NCBI GenBank assembly: GCA_018398765.1
Contig: JAHBMJ010000198.1
Coordinates: 1 to 54,174 of the forward strand
Reading direction: 5' to 3'
Length of the DNA: 54,174 bases
Source of the DNA: Chromera velia
Taxonomy: Eukaryota; Sar; Chromeraceae
Shown here: positions 45,551-54,174 of the stretch, in pieces
Position numbering within the stretch: the stretch's first letter is position 1
Layout of the letters: each line of letters starts with the position of its first letter
Notes under the pieces: generated by a model
What the model was told of the DNA's origin: nothing
The model's database searches: none
The model's input: only the letters and a program-made list of their open reading frames with translations
Translations under genes and position numbers: made by a program

Positions 45551-46590
45551 GAGCTTCAGCTTTCCAACGCATACACGAGGAAGCCTTAAAGCCTGCATCC
45601 AGACAGACAGTATGAATAGAATGAGGGCAAGAAAGAAAAAGAGGAGTGGGCATCTCTCTAACAGAACGCAACCACTTGCCCAGCGTAACACAAAGAGACG
45701 TTTACGGCCAGACTCACCAAAAATCCTAGCACAAAGAACTCCAGCTTCCCAACATATACACAAGGAAGCCTTAAAGCCTATATCCAGACAGACAGTATGA
45801 ATAGAATGAGGGCAAAAAAGAAAAAGAGGAGTGGGTATCTCTCTAACAGAACGCAACCACTTGCCCAGCGTGACATAAAGAGACGTTTACGGCCAGACTC
45901 ACCAAAAATCCTAGCACAAAGAACTCCAGCTTCCCAACATATACACAAGGAAGCCTTAAAGCCTATATCCAGACAGACAGTATGAATAGAATGAGGGCAA
46001 AAAAGAAAAAGAGGAGTGGGTATCTCTCTAACAGAACGCAACCACTTGCCCAGCGTGACATAAAGAGACGTTTACGGCCAGACTCACCAAAAATCCTAGC
46101 ACAAAGAGCTCCAGCTTCCCAACACATACACAAGGAAGCCTTAAAGCCTGCATCCAGACAGACAGTGTGAATAGAATGAGGGCAAGAAAGAAAAAGAGGA
46201 GTGGGTATCTCTCTAACAGAACGCAACCACTTGCCCAGCGTGACATAAAGAGACGTTTACGGCCAGACTCACCAAAAATCCTAGCACAAAGAGCTCCAGC
46301 TTCCCAACACATACACAAGGAAGCCTTAAAGCCTGCATCCAGACAGACAGTGTGAATAGAATGAGGGCAAGAAAGAAAAAGAGGAGTGGGTATCTCTCTA
46401 ACAGAACGCAACCACTTGCCCAGCGTGACATAAAGAGACGTTTACGGCCAGACTCACCAAAAATCCTAGCACAAAGAGCTCCAGCTTCCCAACACATACA
46501 CAAGGAAGCCTTAAAGCCTGCATCCAGACAGACAGTATAAATAGAATGAGGGCAAGAAAGAAAAAGAAGGATGGGCATCTCTCTGACAGA
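45551..46590 (+). repeat. 185-bp tandem array, about 5.5 copies
   Basis: A 185-bp unit repeats with the anchor atgaatagaatgagggcaa (or its variant with gtgaatag) at 45612, 45797, 45982, 46167, 46352 and 46537. Units are about 97 percent identical in the centre, and the first and last are more diverged. Each unit contains a plus-strand frame of about 62 codons starting at the anchor and ending in the next unit; on the minus strand successive units fall in rotating frames because 185 is not divisible by three. This argues for a satellite and against a repeat protein. Confidence 0.93.
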
Positions 46591-46940
46591 ACGCAACCTC
46601 TTGCCGCCCTTGCATACAGAAACTTGCAATCGCAAACTGACCAGAGAGACAACACGAAAGCAACTCTCCTTCCATATGAAGGGCACGAGGGAGCACCAAA
46701 CCCTGCATCTACGCAGCCAGAATGAAAAGAAGAATGGGTGAATAGAGAAACCCACGTGGATCATTCCCTGACATGAGTTGACTGACTGAAGCCGCGTTGT
46801 ACCGAGAGACGCCCAACCCCCAAGTGACCAAAGAGATGAGACGAACGCAACTCCTTCTGCACACCAGAGGCAATCGAGAGCTCCAAACTCCTGCATCCAT
46901 ACCATATGAAGAGGAAGGAAAAAGGGTAAACAGATGCATC
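46591..46940 (+). repeat. Degenerate flank of the 185-bp array
   Basis: Two decayed, rearranged units. Blocks like accaaagagat or accagagagac, a cgcaactc-type block, a cctgcatc block and agaatgaaaagaagaatggg recur with substitutions, as usual at the ageing edge of a tandem array. Confidence 0.6.
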
Positions 46941-47820
46941 AACCCAGGTCTTTCTGACGTAACAATTAAAACCCCTTACCCATACAAAGTGTTGTTTAAA
47001 AGGAGACGGCAAAGCTTAGCCCACCTCAAAAGTGCAGCCACACTACAGCACCGGCGCACGATCCCCAGCAACAGGCCCACAACAAGTGCACTCTACAGAA
47101 AATTTGCATAGCAACGTGAAGCTATAACTGAAGGGAATGAAGCAGGATCTTTTAATTTCTTCCTTGCTATCTGATAGATGCCTCGGCCTGCAAAAGTATA
47201 TAATCGGGTTTCTACTGTACAGCCAAATATTCGGATTGGGATGCGTGCGTCAGTCAATCGTGGCAGCCCGCGCGGGCCGGTTGGGGCAGGCCGCGGCACA
47301 GACGCACGTACGTACGGCGCGGCGCTGCATGCCACGTGCGGCATGCACGCAGACCCACCGGCCCGGCCTGCCACTGTGCTACAACACTTCCAACCTTCAC
47401 TCTCATACACTCCGGGCTCTAATTTAAAACCTTTAAAAACAACAAAAGAATCGCTAAAGATACACTTAAACGATTTTGAATATGTTTAAAGTAGTTTAAA
47501 CTGTTTGTATATTTAAAAAAATTTTGGAGTCAGAATTAGTGTTGGAGTCGGTCTGGTCCCGTTTTCACATGTGAGCACTGATTCCCCAGCTTCGAAGCCC
47601 AAAACCAGCCTCCGTGGTATGACGGGGAGGGGCCAGACTACATCGGGAGAGAGCAAATGCCCTGACCTACCCCTATTCCAGCCCCGAAAGCCCCGCCAAC
47701 CGCAAACCCAAGGGACCACTTTGACTTCACTCAATGCACTCTCACACAGTGCCATGAATTCACCGCCACTTTCCTCAGTCTCTTTACCCTTTTTAAAATA
47801 GCAAATTTCGGACCTAGATT
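46941..47820. other. Gene-free, composition switches
   Basis: Mixed sequence with a GC-rich block (47255-47350, many CG and GCGC words) next to an AT-rich block (47415-47525). Such paired blocks also occur at the window start, at 44600-44690 and at 52840-52900. No gene is seen. Confidence 0.4.
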
Positions 47821-49358
47821 TCGGATATCAAATCGGCCCTGAGAGGAGCACAAGAGGCCTGCTATATGCTACAGCTGCCTTTGCCCTACACGACCCCTCA
47901 CCCCCAGCCAAGGAAACAGAATACTACAACCCCTTCTACAAAGCCCGCCGGGAAGGAGGGGAGGTTATGTACAGGCCTTGCACTCACTTTCCCATATCGG
48001 GAGCGTGGGACGAGGACGATGAACATAATGGTCACCACGACGGACGCCTGCATCGAGAAGAGACCGACGACGGCTACCCCGTTCACCGCGATGCCTCAGA
48101 CTGAGAGACCAGAGACCCTGCCCCTCTGTATGAGCCCGGCGCTGACGCCGGGCTCTACGCAGATTTCATTGATAAGATGGGGGAAGACGGTCGGTACATG
48201 GCTAGCAACTCTACCTTAACCGCAATCCTCAATCTGATGCTCACAAACCGCTCTGTCAGATAGCATAACCTCGCAAGCTATGTTAAACTTACTGACTGGT
48301 GCATGCTATTTGCGTACCTGCGCGGGTTTGACGATGTCACCACCCATTTACAGCAACCCACCTTCAAGAACAAGGAGGGAAAGTACCGCTCGCTTTATAA
48401 GAAAGAGTATGCAAGCAAGTACCTATACGATATCCTCCAACTCGCAGTCGTAAGGTATGAGGAAGAAACCGGCTTTCTTGCCCCGCCCCCCCTCTGGCCA
48501 CTCCGCAGCGTGCTCTTCACCCCCACCCGCACAGGACAGATGACACTTGTCCGAGACGAGGTTGACGGTATCGAAAAATGGCTTCCCTGATGGGATGAGA
48601 AAACAGGGTAGTGGTACAACCTCTGCCATCACACCTCTTCGGTGGCCGGACAACCTGCTATTGCATAACCCCCCATCTCACCCACACCAGTAGAAGTGTA
48701 CCAGCTGGTAGGAAGAGCATCAGGACTTCTTCATGTCGAATGGCATGGTCATCCCAATGATAAGTCATGGCCTCTCATGGGCCCCAACAACTCTGGACAG
48801 TTCCCCTCCAGTACCGACTGGGCCTTCCCAGAACCGATCGCCCTTCAAGGAGCCAGCTCCAGCGCAGTTAAATGGGCATGGGGGCAGACACTTGACCTCC
48901 CAGAAAGGAAATACAACCTCACCCCCCCCCGACTCCTCAAAGTGCTCAGAACCCCACCTGCCCTCCCACCCCAACCCGGAGACCGAAAGGATTACGACTA
49001 CGGGCCACAGAATGTGAACGTCAGGGAAATCCATGACTGCGTCGAGCTGTATGAAGACGGCCGTTTCAGATGGAGGAAGGAAGCCGACGCCACCATGGGG
49101 AATTTCCCAATTCCAAACAGTAACCGCACCCAGAGGAAGGCCCACTTCACCACGCATGCACCCAACAACATAAGGGTAAAAATTTTAAAACCCATAACCA
49201 CAATCGAAAAACGCATGTGGAACAGCACCCGGGACTCCGAGAAAGGGAAAGGCGACACCATCCTAACTTCTTCAAACTCATGCCCACCCTCCAATGGGTG
49301 GTGGATCACCGTGATGGGTGGTGGCGACCCCCAGTGGATTCTTCATGAGACAGTCTAA
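47821..49358 (+). pseudogene. Decayed coding region, part 1
   Basis: One frame reads as plausible, non-repetitive protein from about 47860 to 49358 but is broken by scattered stop codons, near 48101 (TGA), 48258 (TAG), 48588 (TGA), 48609 (TAG) and 48665 (TAA). Segments on both sides keep the same frame and similar composition, for example LYADFIDKMGEDGRYMASNS, LRGFDDVTTHLQQPTFKNKE and VEWHGHPNDKSWPLMGPNN. I do not recognise the family. Several of the stops are one transition from CAG, CAA, CGA or TGG, as expected for deamination-type decay. It is not a multi-exon host gene: no splice signals flank the stops. Confidence 0.5.
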
Positions 49359-49458
49359 ATGCCAGAGCACAACCATATGAACAGCAGGACACCGATCAGA
49401 AATGGAGCATTCTGATCAATCACCCCAAGGCAGGAGAATGAACTCACCTCCCCCACCC

Positions 49459-51700
49459 ACCCGCCACAGACAGCCTCGGCGAGGCTATTCTCCTCCTACT
49501 CAAACAAAAGGATACTGGGGATAAGCCGAAGAGGCCCCGTGCACAGCCATACGATGAATACCCGCACCATCTACCCCCACACCGGAAAGATGAACATGAC
49601 AATGACGAAGGGGACGATGCCTAAGGGGGGCCCGGCGCACCATCACAGCAGCGCTCCCACGCTCACACAGGAGCAGTGGCGGCCTCTTCCACATACTTGG
49701 GATAGAGAGAAGGCTCACATGCTCCGGCACAGGACGAGCAGGGAGACACAGTGATGAGAGACCCCTTGGAGCCCCCGGAACCCCAGGAAGTCCCACTAGG
49801 GACCCCTCTACTCCGAACCTCGGATCTCCTCACTGATCCACGCCTGCTCCCAGAGGCCAGACAGAGCACCAAGGCCCTCCCAACACCCACCCTGGCCCTA
49901 GCGGCCCTGCTCCTGGATCCTCAGGCCTGTACCCTACCAGATGGACGGATGGGTACACACCTTAGCCTCCGCCTCACAGCACATCAGAACCATCCTTCAC
50001 CTCCCTTCCTGTCAGGAAACAAGACGCCGGTCACTGCGGAAGGAGACAGGAACGAACCTCCACCGATTCTTATTCATGGAAATTCAGCCAGCATCCTTAC
50101 TCCCCTTCCTCAGCACGTACCTCCACCCCCTTTCCTTGACCTGCCTCTCCACCAACTGTGGCAGCGGCAGCCCCACATCGCCTAGAGACTCTTATGGAGC
50201 CCCTCCATCGGCCTTGACTACCTCCAGTGACAGCCGCACACGGTAGCAGAGGCAATCCTCACCTCCACTGGACTCCCCTCAATCCTCATTGCCCACCGCC
50301 TCCTACAAATGACCCGTCTCCTCACGGACCGACAAACGCACACAGAACTGGAGAGCAACCCTGCACCCTTGGATGTAGCTCTCCGGATCCTCCTGGCTAT
50401 CGTTGTGTAGCACGAGTGGACCACCTGCCGACTGACCACCAAAGGAGTCACCGCCACTCTTCAACGCCCAGGTCAGTCACTCCTGTGTCACCCCAAAGTG
50501 CTCCATCTCCTTAACACCCTTCAACCACACATACCTGCCTTCTTAGCTCGCAACCAACTACTTACTTACATCCATACCACCACCGCCCAACACCCACCTC
50601 ACATGATCCATCCCCCCATCCCTACATGCCTCCTTCTCCCTCCCCAACCGCTTTATCCCTCTGCGGAACCGACCCCAACCATCCTCCCAGACCCTTACAC
50701 GCCACCGGCGAACCCTTACCCACATACACAAGGAGAAGCCATCCAACACCTCCTCCTCCACACCCATTTATCCAACCATCCCCCCGCAATCCCCCCTCCC
50801 CAGCACGGACTTTACTGGCCACCGGTAGTCACTAAGATCCCCATCGCCGAGCAGGCCAAACACCCTTGAAACAGCTCCGAGCCCCCGTCTACCCCCTCCC
50901 CACTCACAGTGCTCCCAGCCGATCAATTGGATCAGCGTACCCCCCCTAGCTCCCCCTCCCGGTTTTCCCTTCTCGAAATTGACCCCATCACCCTCCCTGC
51001 CCTCACAGAGGAATTCGAAGAAATCCGCAAGAGGATTGCCTTCCAGGACGGATCAAGAGGTCCTGGCCCCTCCAAACTCATCCAATCCATTAATAACCAA
51101 GTCAACCTACTTATCCCCTACCCTCGGCCATACGGTACCCCCATCACCACCCTCATCAATGCACACCCACCAACGGACCCCCTTTGCATGCACCACCTCC
51201 AGTTTCCAATCTCCACGGCCGCCAACTCTTCCGAAACCCAAAGAACCGTAGCATCTACCAGAACTCACACCGACATCATTATCGCTCCTAGTATACACCC
51301 TCTAGACCTCCCTACACAGACCCTCATAGCCCTCCTTCAACCCACTTTCGACCCCCCGCATACACCCCACATTGGCCCACAAAACGACACCGCAGACGCA
51401 AATCACAGCACCCCTAAAAAATTTGATGATCACCGCCAGCAGACCTTCTTCGACCAACCCCTGAGCACACCAGCCCCTCTGTACGGATGGATGGAACCAG
51501 GGACCCACCGACGCATCTCTCTTAGTGAATTCACCTTCCTCCTGGCCCTCACCACTCTTCCCAGCCCTATACCGACACCCGCACCCAAACGGGCGCAGCA
51601 GAAGGTGACGGAACGAGAAAAGACCAAACGGGGACAGAAGAATGGGACCGAATCAGAGAGAGGACGGCGACGGAAAATTGGACAGCCAGAGGGTACGTAA
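49459..51700 (+). pseudogene. Decayed coding region, part 2
   Basis: Probably the same decayed protein after one or more frameshifts between 49360 and 49460. One frame stays protein-like to a TAA at 51698-51700. It is interrupted by single stops near 49621, 49703, 50183, 50228, 50408 and 50867. It is Pro/Thr/His-rich, with segments such as SLGEAILLLLKQKDTGDKPK, VAEAILTSTGLPSILIAHRL, LTEEFEEIRKRIAF and LIQSINNQVNLLIPYPRPYG. It ends in a basic tail (EREKTKRGQKNGTE). No reverse transcriptase, integrase or other hallmark is visible, so I give it no name. The last 264 codons (50909-51700) form an uninterrupted frame that could still be expressed. Confidence 0.5.
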
Positions 51701-52618
51701 CCGACGGGAGGTAGTGCTGGGTCTCTACTTTCTGTCTGTCTGATGGGAAGAAGAAATGTGAGGGCCTGCGCTACAAAGAAAACGCCTCCTGCTTACCTCC
51801 GTACCCCAGCTGCTCGAGGTCTCTGCTCGTCAGTCCGCCATCTCTCCTCCCACCCCCTGCAGAAAAAAAACACACGGATAGAAAAACACCAGTGGAAAAG
51901 CCCTTTGGACCGAAACGTTATTGCGGTGTGGAGAACGGCTGGTGTACTCGACGAGGCCAACATACGAAAAAAAAACAAGAGAGAAAAAATGACCATAGAG
52001 GCCGAGGAAGACGCAAGTGCTGAAAAGAAAGACACTCGCACACAAAAAGTGTCAAGAGTCTTCGTATTCTAGCCAGTAAAGCCAGAACTCCCGCAAACAG
52101 TCGACCGAAGATGACAGGAAGCACACGAGCCAATAGCCTCACTATCCTGGTCGGATGCTGATGAAAAATCCTACTGCACTCTCCCACACCGCGCCCATCC
52201 ACGTGCAACACTCAGACCGCGAATTCGCTGTCGCAATATCCCACGGCCCCACCCGTGCGCAATCTTTCGAAGGCCCCACCGACACTACTGAAATAAGCAA
52301 TGCAAGAGAACAAACATTAAGGCAGACCTACCCACCTGCAACATCTGTGCCGAAGGGGACGCGCTGTCTTTGCCACCCTTTCGGCTCGCAGCCCCGCAAC
52401 ACTTCAGTGACGTCACCCTGGTTCCTGCTGTGCACGTAGGCAAGCCAAATCGGATCTCTTGCCTTGCTTGAAAGGCCCCAGCCTGCACACCAGAGGATTT
52501 GGGCATGCATAAGCGTACAGGAAGCGTTACTCCGACAGCCTGTACTGCAAACAATACAGCAGATGCAGCAGAGAAGGAGCAAAAAATATCAGAGGAAAAG
52601 AAAAGAGCATCCCAAGTG
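51701..52618. other. Gene-free flank of decayed element
   Basis: Short open frames at 51743-52072 and 52155-52439 have no recognisable domain, although composition resembles the preceding decayed region and they may be its continuation. An A7 run lies at 51864 and another near 51968. Confidence 0.4.
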
Positions 52619-52770
52619 CCAGTATCTCTGGTCGGAAGTCCCGGTATCTCCGGTGGGAAGTCCCGGTATCTCCGGTTGGAAGTCCCGATGTCTCCGGTGG
52701 GAAGTCCTGGTATCGCTGGTGGGAAGTCCCGGTATCGCCGGTGGGAAGTCCCGGTATCCCGGTGGGAAAT
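52619..52770 (+). repeat. 22-bp minisatellite, about 7 copies
   Basis: Tandem 22-bp units with the core ggtatctccggtgggaagtcc and scattered substitutions (ctccggt to cgctggt or cgccggt). Because 22 is not divisible by three, the repeat cycles through all frames and would read as a 22-residue period; I take it as non-coding. Confidence 0.92.
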
Positions 52771-52829
52771 AAGTCTCTATGCTCGAAAACCGACCTTTAT
52801 GCTGAAGTCTGACCTTTATATTTCATTTG

Positions 52830-52990
52830 CTTGCATGGCGCGCACGGCGCAGGATCCGTGTGCACGCCGCACGCCGGCCATGGCGCGGTGCGCTTAATTA
52901 TGGCTGCTCGCGTCAAAACCGATTATCCGGCTTTTCATGCCAGGGCCCTGCATGCTTTTTTCATTAATTGGCTGTATGTGTAAGTCGTCA
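52830..52990. other. GC-rich block and spacer
   Basis: About 60 bp of GCGC-rich sequence (52838-52895) followed by ordinary sequence. No gene. Confidence 0.4.
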
Positions 52991-53525
52991 TTGCATCAGA
53001 TCTGCCTTGCTGAATGCTTATACACTTTATCCCCTTATTCGTACTTACTTCGATCGTGTATATTGAAACTTCTGTTGTGCTTTGTCGGGGAGCGGGAACT
53101 ACCTTGGTGACTCCCTCTTCCAGTGAGTCCGGTCGTCTCGATCTGCAGATGTACAGATTGTGTGAAGTTGTTGCATTGCGTCAAAAAAGGATGCCACTTG
53201 CTGAATGTTGATGCGCTTTGTCCTCTACTTCTGGCGTGTGTATACGCAGGATTTGGAACTCCTTTTGTGCTTTGTCGGGCAGGTGGAGCTACCTTTGTCT
53301 CTAAGCTCTTCCGTTGAGTATACAGTCCCATCTCTGCCCATCTGCAGATTGTGTGAAATTGTTGCAGCGCGTCATACGGCGTCAGGCTGGGCATCAGGAA
53401 AGCATGTGCCCTGATGAATGCTCATGGACTTTCTTCTCTCCTTCTCACGTATATGTATGCAGGATTTGGGACTCCGGTTGTGCTTTGTCGGAGAGGTGGA
53501 TCGAGTCCTTGTAGAATCTTCTCTG
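52991..53525 (+). repeat. Degenerate tandem module, three copies
   Basis: Three diverged units begin near 52991, 53171 and 53362 (periods of about 180 and 191). Shared landmarks in order are ttgca(t/g)..gtca, tgctgaatg or tgatgaatg, a cgtgtgtat or cgtatatgtat block, tatgcaggatttgg or its equivalent, gtgctttgtcgg, and an agattgtgtgaa block. Units 2 and 3 contain an acceptor-like cag followed by gatttgg, so the module may be a duplicated exon and intron. Confidence 0.65.
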
Positions 53526-54150
53526 GTAGGTTCTGGGTATTATTTAGGAAAAGGGTTGAAAACAATGCCCCAGACCTGTCAGGCAACTATGCAGTAGAAA
53601 TATATCTTTCCCTCTTTATGGAATGCCTTAAAGTTTTCTCTTGCTTGCTCACCAGCAGATTTTGCTGTCGCTCTATTGTACTTGGGGGCTTGTTTTGATT
53701 TCTTCCCTCCCGTCTCCTTTATATTTTCTGCCTACGTCAGCAAACGACCCAGATTTTTCAGAGAGGGATTGGCCCGGACGTCTTTTTGTGGCTGATTTGT
53801 GTGTTTCTTGGTTTTCCTGCAGTTTCGGATCCTTCCTGTCATTGAAGCGGGTGCTGGCTCTGTTGCTGGCGCTTGTCTTTGTTCTTCTGCCAGGTAGGCT
53901 CTCTATGTGAATGTCTGTGTGACACTGTCTGATGCGTGACACTGCTGCTCCTTGTAGTAATGCATATGGTGCATCAAGGTTTGTATACGGAGGGGCAAGA
54001 CCGGGTTGGGGGTTGGGGGTGAACGAAAATGTCAACTTGAAAGAGCGGAATACATAGGGAGCTGCGAAAAAGAGGGCGTCCAGGAAGAAAAGGGGTAGAC
54101 AGGGTGTGAGCTCAGGAGGAAGGGGGAGCGGCGGCGAGCGGCGGCGGTGG
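53526..54150. other. Possible exon fragments near contig end
   Basis: A plus-strand segment at about 53821-53892 follows a good acceptor (tttcctgcag) and precedes a GTAGGC donor. One frame across it is strongly hydrophobic (SLKRVLALLLALVFVLLPG) and could be a signal peptide or membrane helix; another frame is open too. The contig ends before any gene can be built. Confidence 0.25.
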
Positions 54151-54174
54151 CGGGGGGGGGGGGGGGGGGGGGGG
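54151..54174 (+). other. Terminal poly-G
   Basis: The window ends in an uninterrupted G run preceded by GGCGGC-rich sequence. It is most likely where assembly stopped at a homopolymer. It is not a telomere: no TTTAGGG-type repeat is present. Confidence 0.85.

Noticed and set aside
37299-46590. CRISPR array
   Set aside because: Repeats here are contiguous satellites and microsatellites in eukaryotic DNA, with no unique spacers and no cas genes.
45146-46905. Minus-strand hydrophobic proteins across the 185-bp array
   Set aside because: Frames rotate from unit to unit and the hydrophobicity comes from the complement of a Lys/Arg-rich purine tract. There is no splice or domain evidence.
52464-52897. 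Repeat protein with a 22-residue period
   Set aside because: The period is explained by a 22-bp DNA repeat cycling through three frames. All frames look alike.
54151-54174. Telomere
   Set aside because: It is a pure G run without a telomeric repeat unit, most likely an assembly end.

Overview
This is a nuclear genomic contig from a protist-type eukaryote. The genes carry many GT-AG introns with pyrimidine-rich 3' ends, (TC)n, (TG)n and (GA)n microsatellites lie against splice sites, and ankyrin and IQ-motif genes sit beside decayed repeats. There is no operon structure. Gene style and contig size fit a chromerid alga such as Chromera velia. That placement is inference only, since no marker gene is present. 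An NN gap inside a C run (29985-29986) and a terminal G run show that this is draft assembly.

Layout. (1) 1-2360: repeat-rich DNA, then a small ankyrin gene (+). (2) 2360-7577: no clear gene; a dispersed repeat pair, an eroded minus-strand open frame (about 3916-4640), and a tandem pair of about 740 bp repeats (5051-6542). The pair has LTR-like TG...CA ends, and each copy holds a tRNA-like Pol III promoter module. (3) 7578-13037: two minus-strand metabolic genes, a GT1/UDP-glycosyltransferase (3 exons, 479 aa) and a DGAT2-family acyltransferase (2 exons, 325 aa). (4) 13846-30255: one 31-exon plus-strand gene for a protein of about 2167 aa with an N-terminal coiled coil and a C-terminal region resembling CCDC17. 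All 31 exon phases join cleanly. (5) 30958-33421: a large intronless ankyrin-repeat gene (-) with one apparent 1-nt frameshift. (6) 33999-43749: a gene of about 21 exons (+) for an IQ-motif protein of about 1400 aa with no family I recognise. (7) 43750-54174: repeats and decay. This holds a perfect-looking hairpin, a 185-bp tandem array, a region of about 4 kb that reads as protein but is broken by scattered stop codons, a 22-bp minisatellite, a degenerate tandem module of 180-190 bp, and a terminal poly-G.

The acyltransferase and the CCDC17-like gene are divergent and share an 800-bp spacer. The large ankyrin gene and the IQ gene are divergent and share about 580 bp. The CCDC17-like and IQ/coiled-coil proteins are both candidates for cytoskeletal or ciliary structure. 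The two enzyme genes are candidates for lipid and glycoside metabolism. No functional link between the genes is shown by the sequence.
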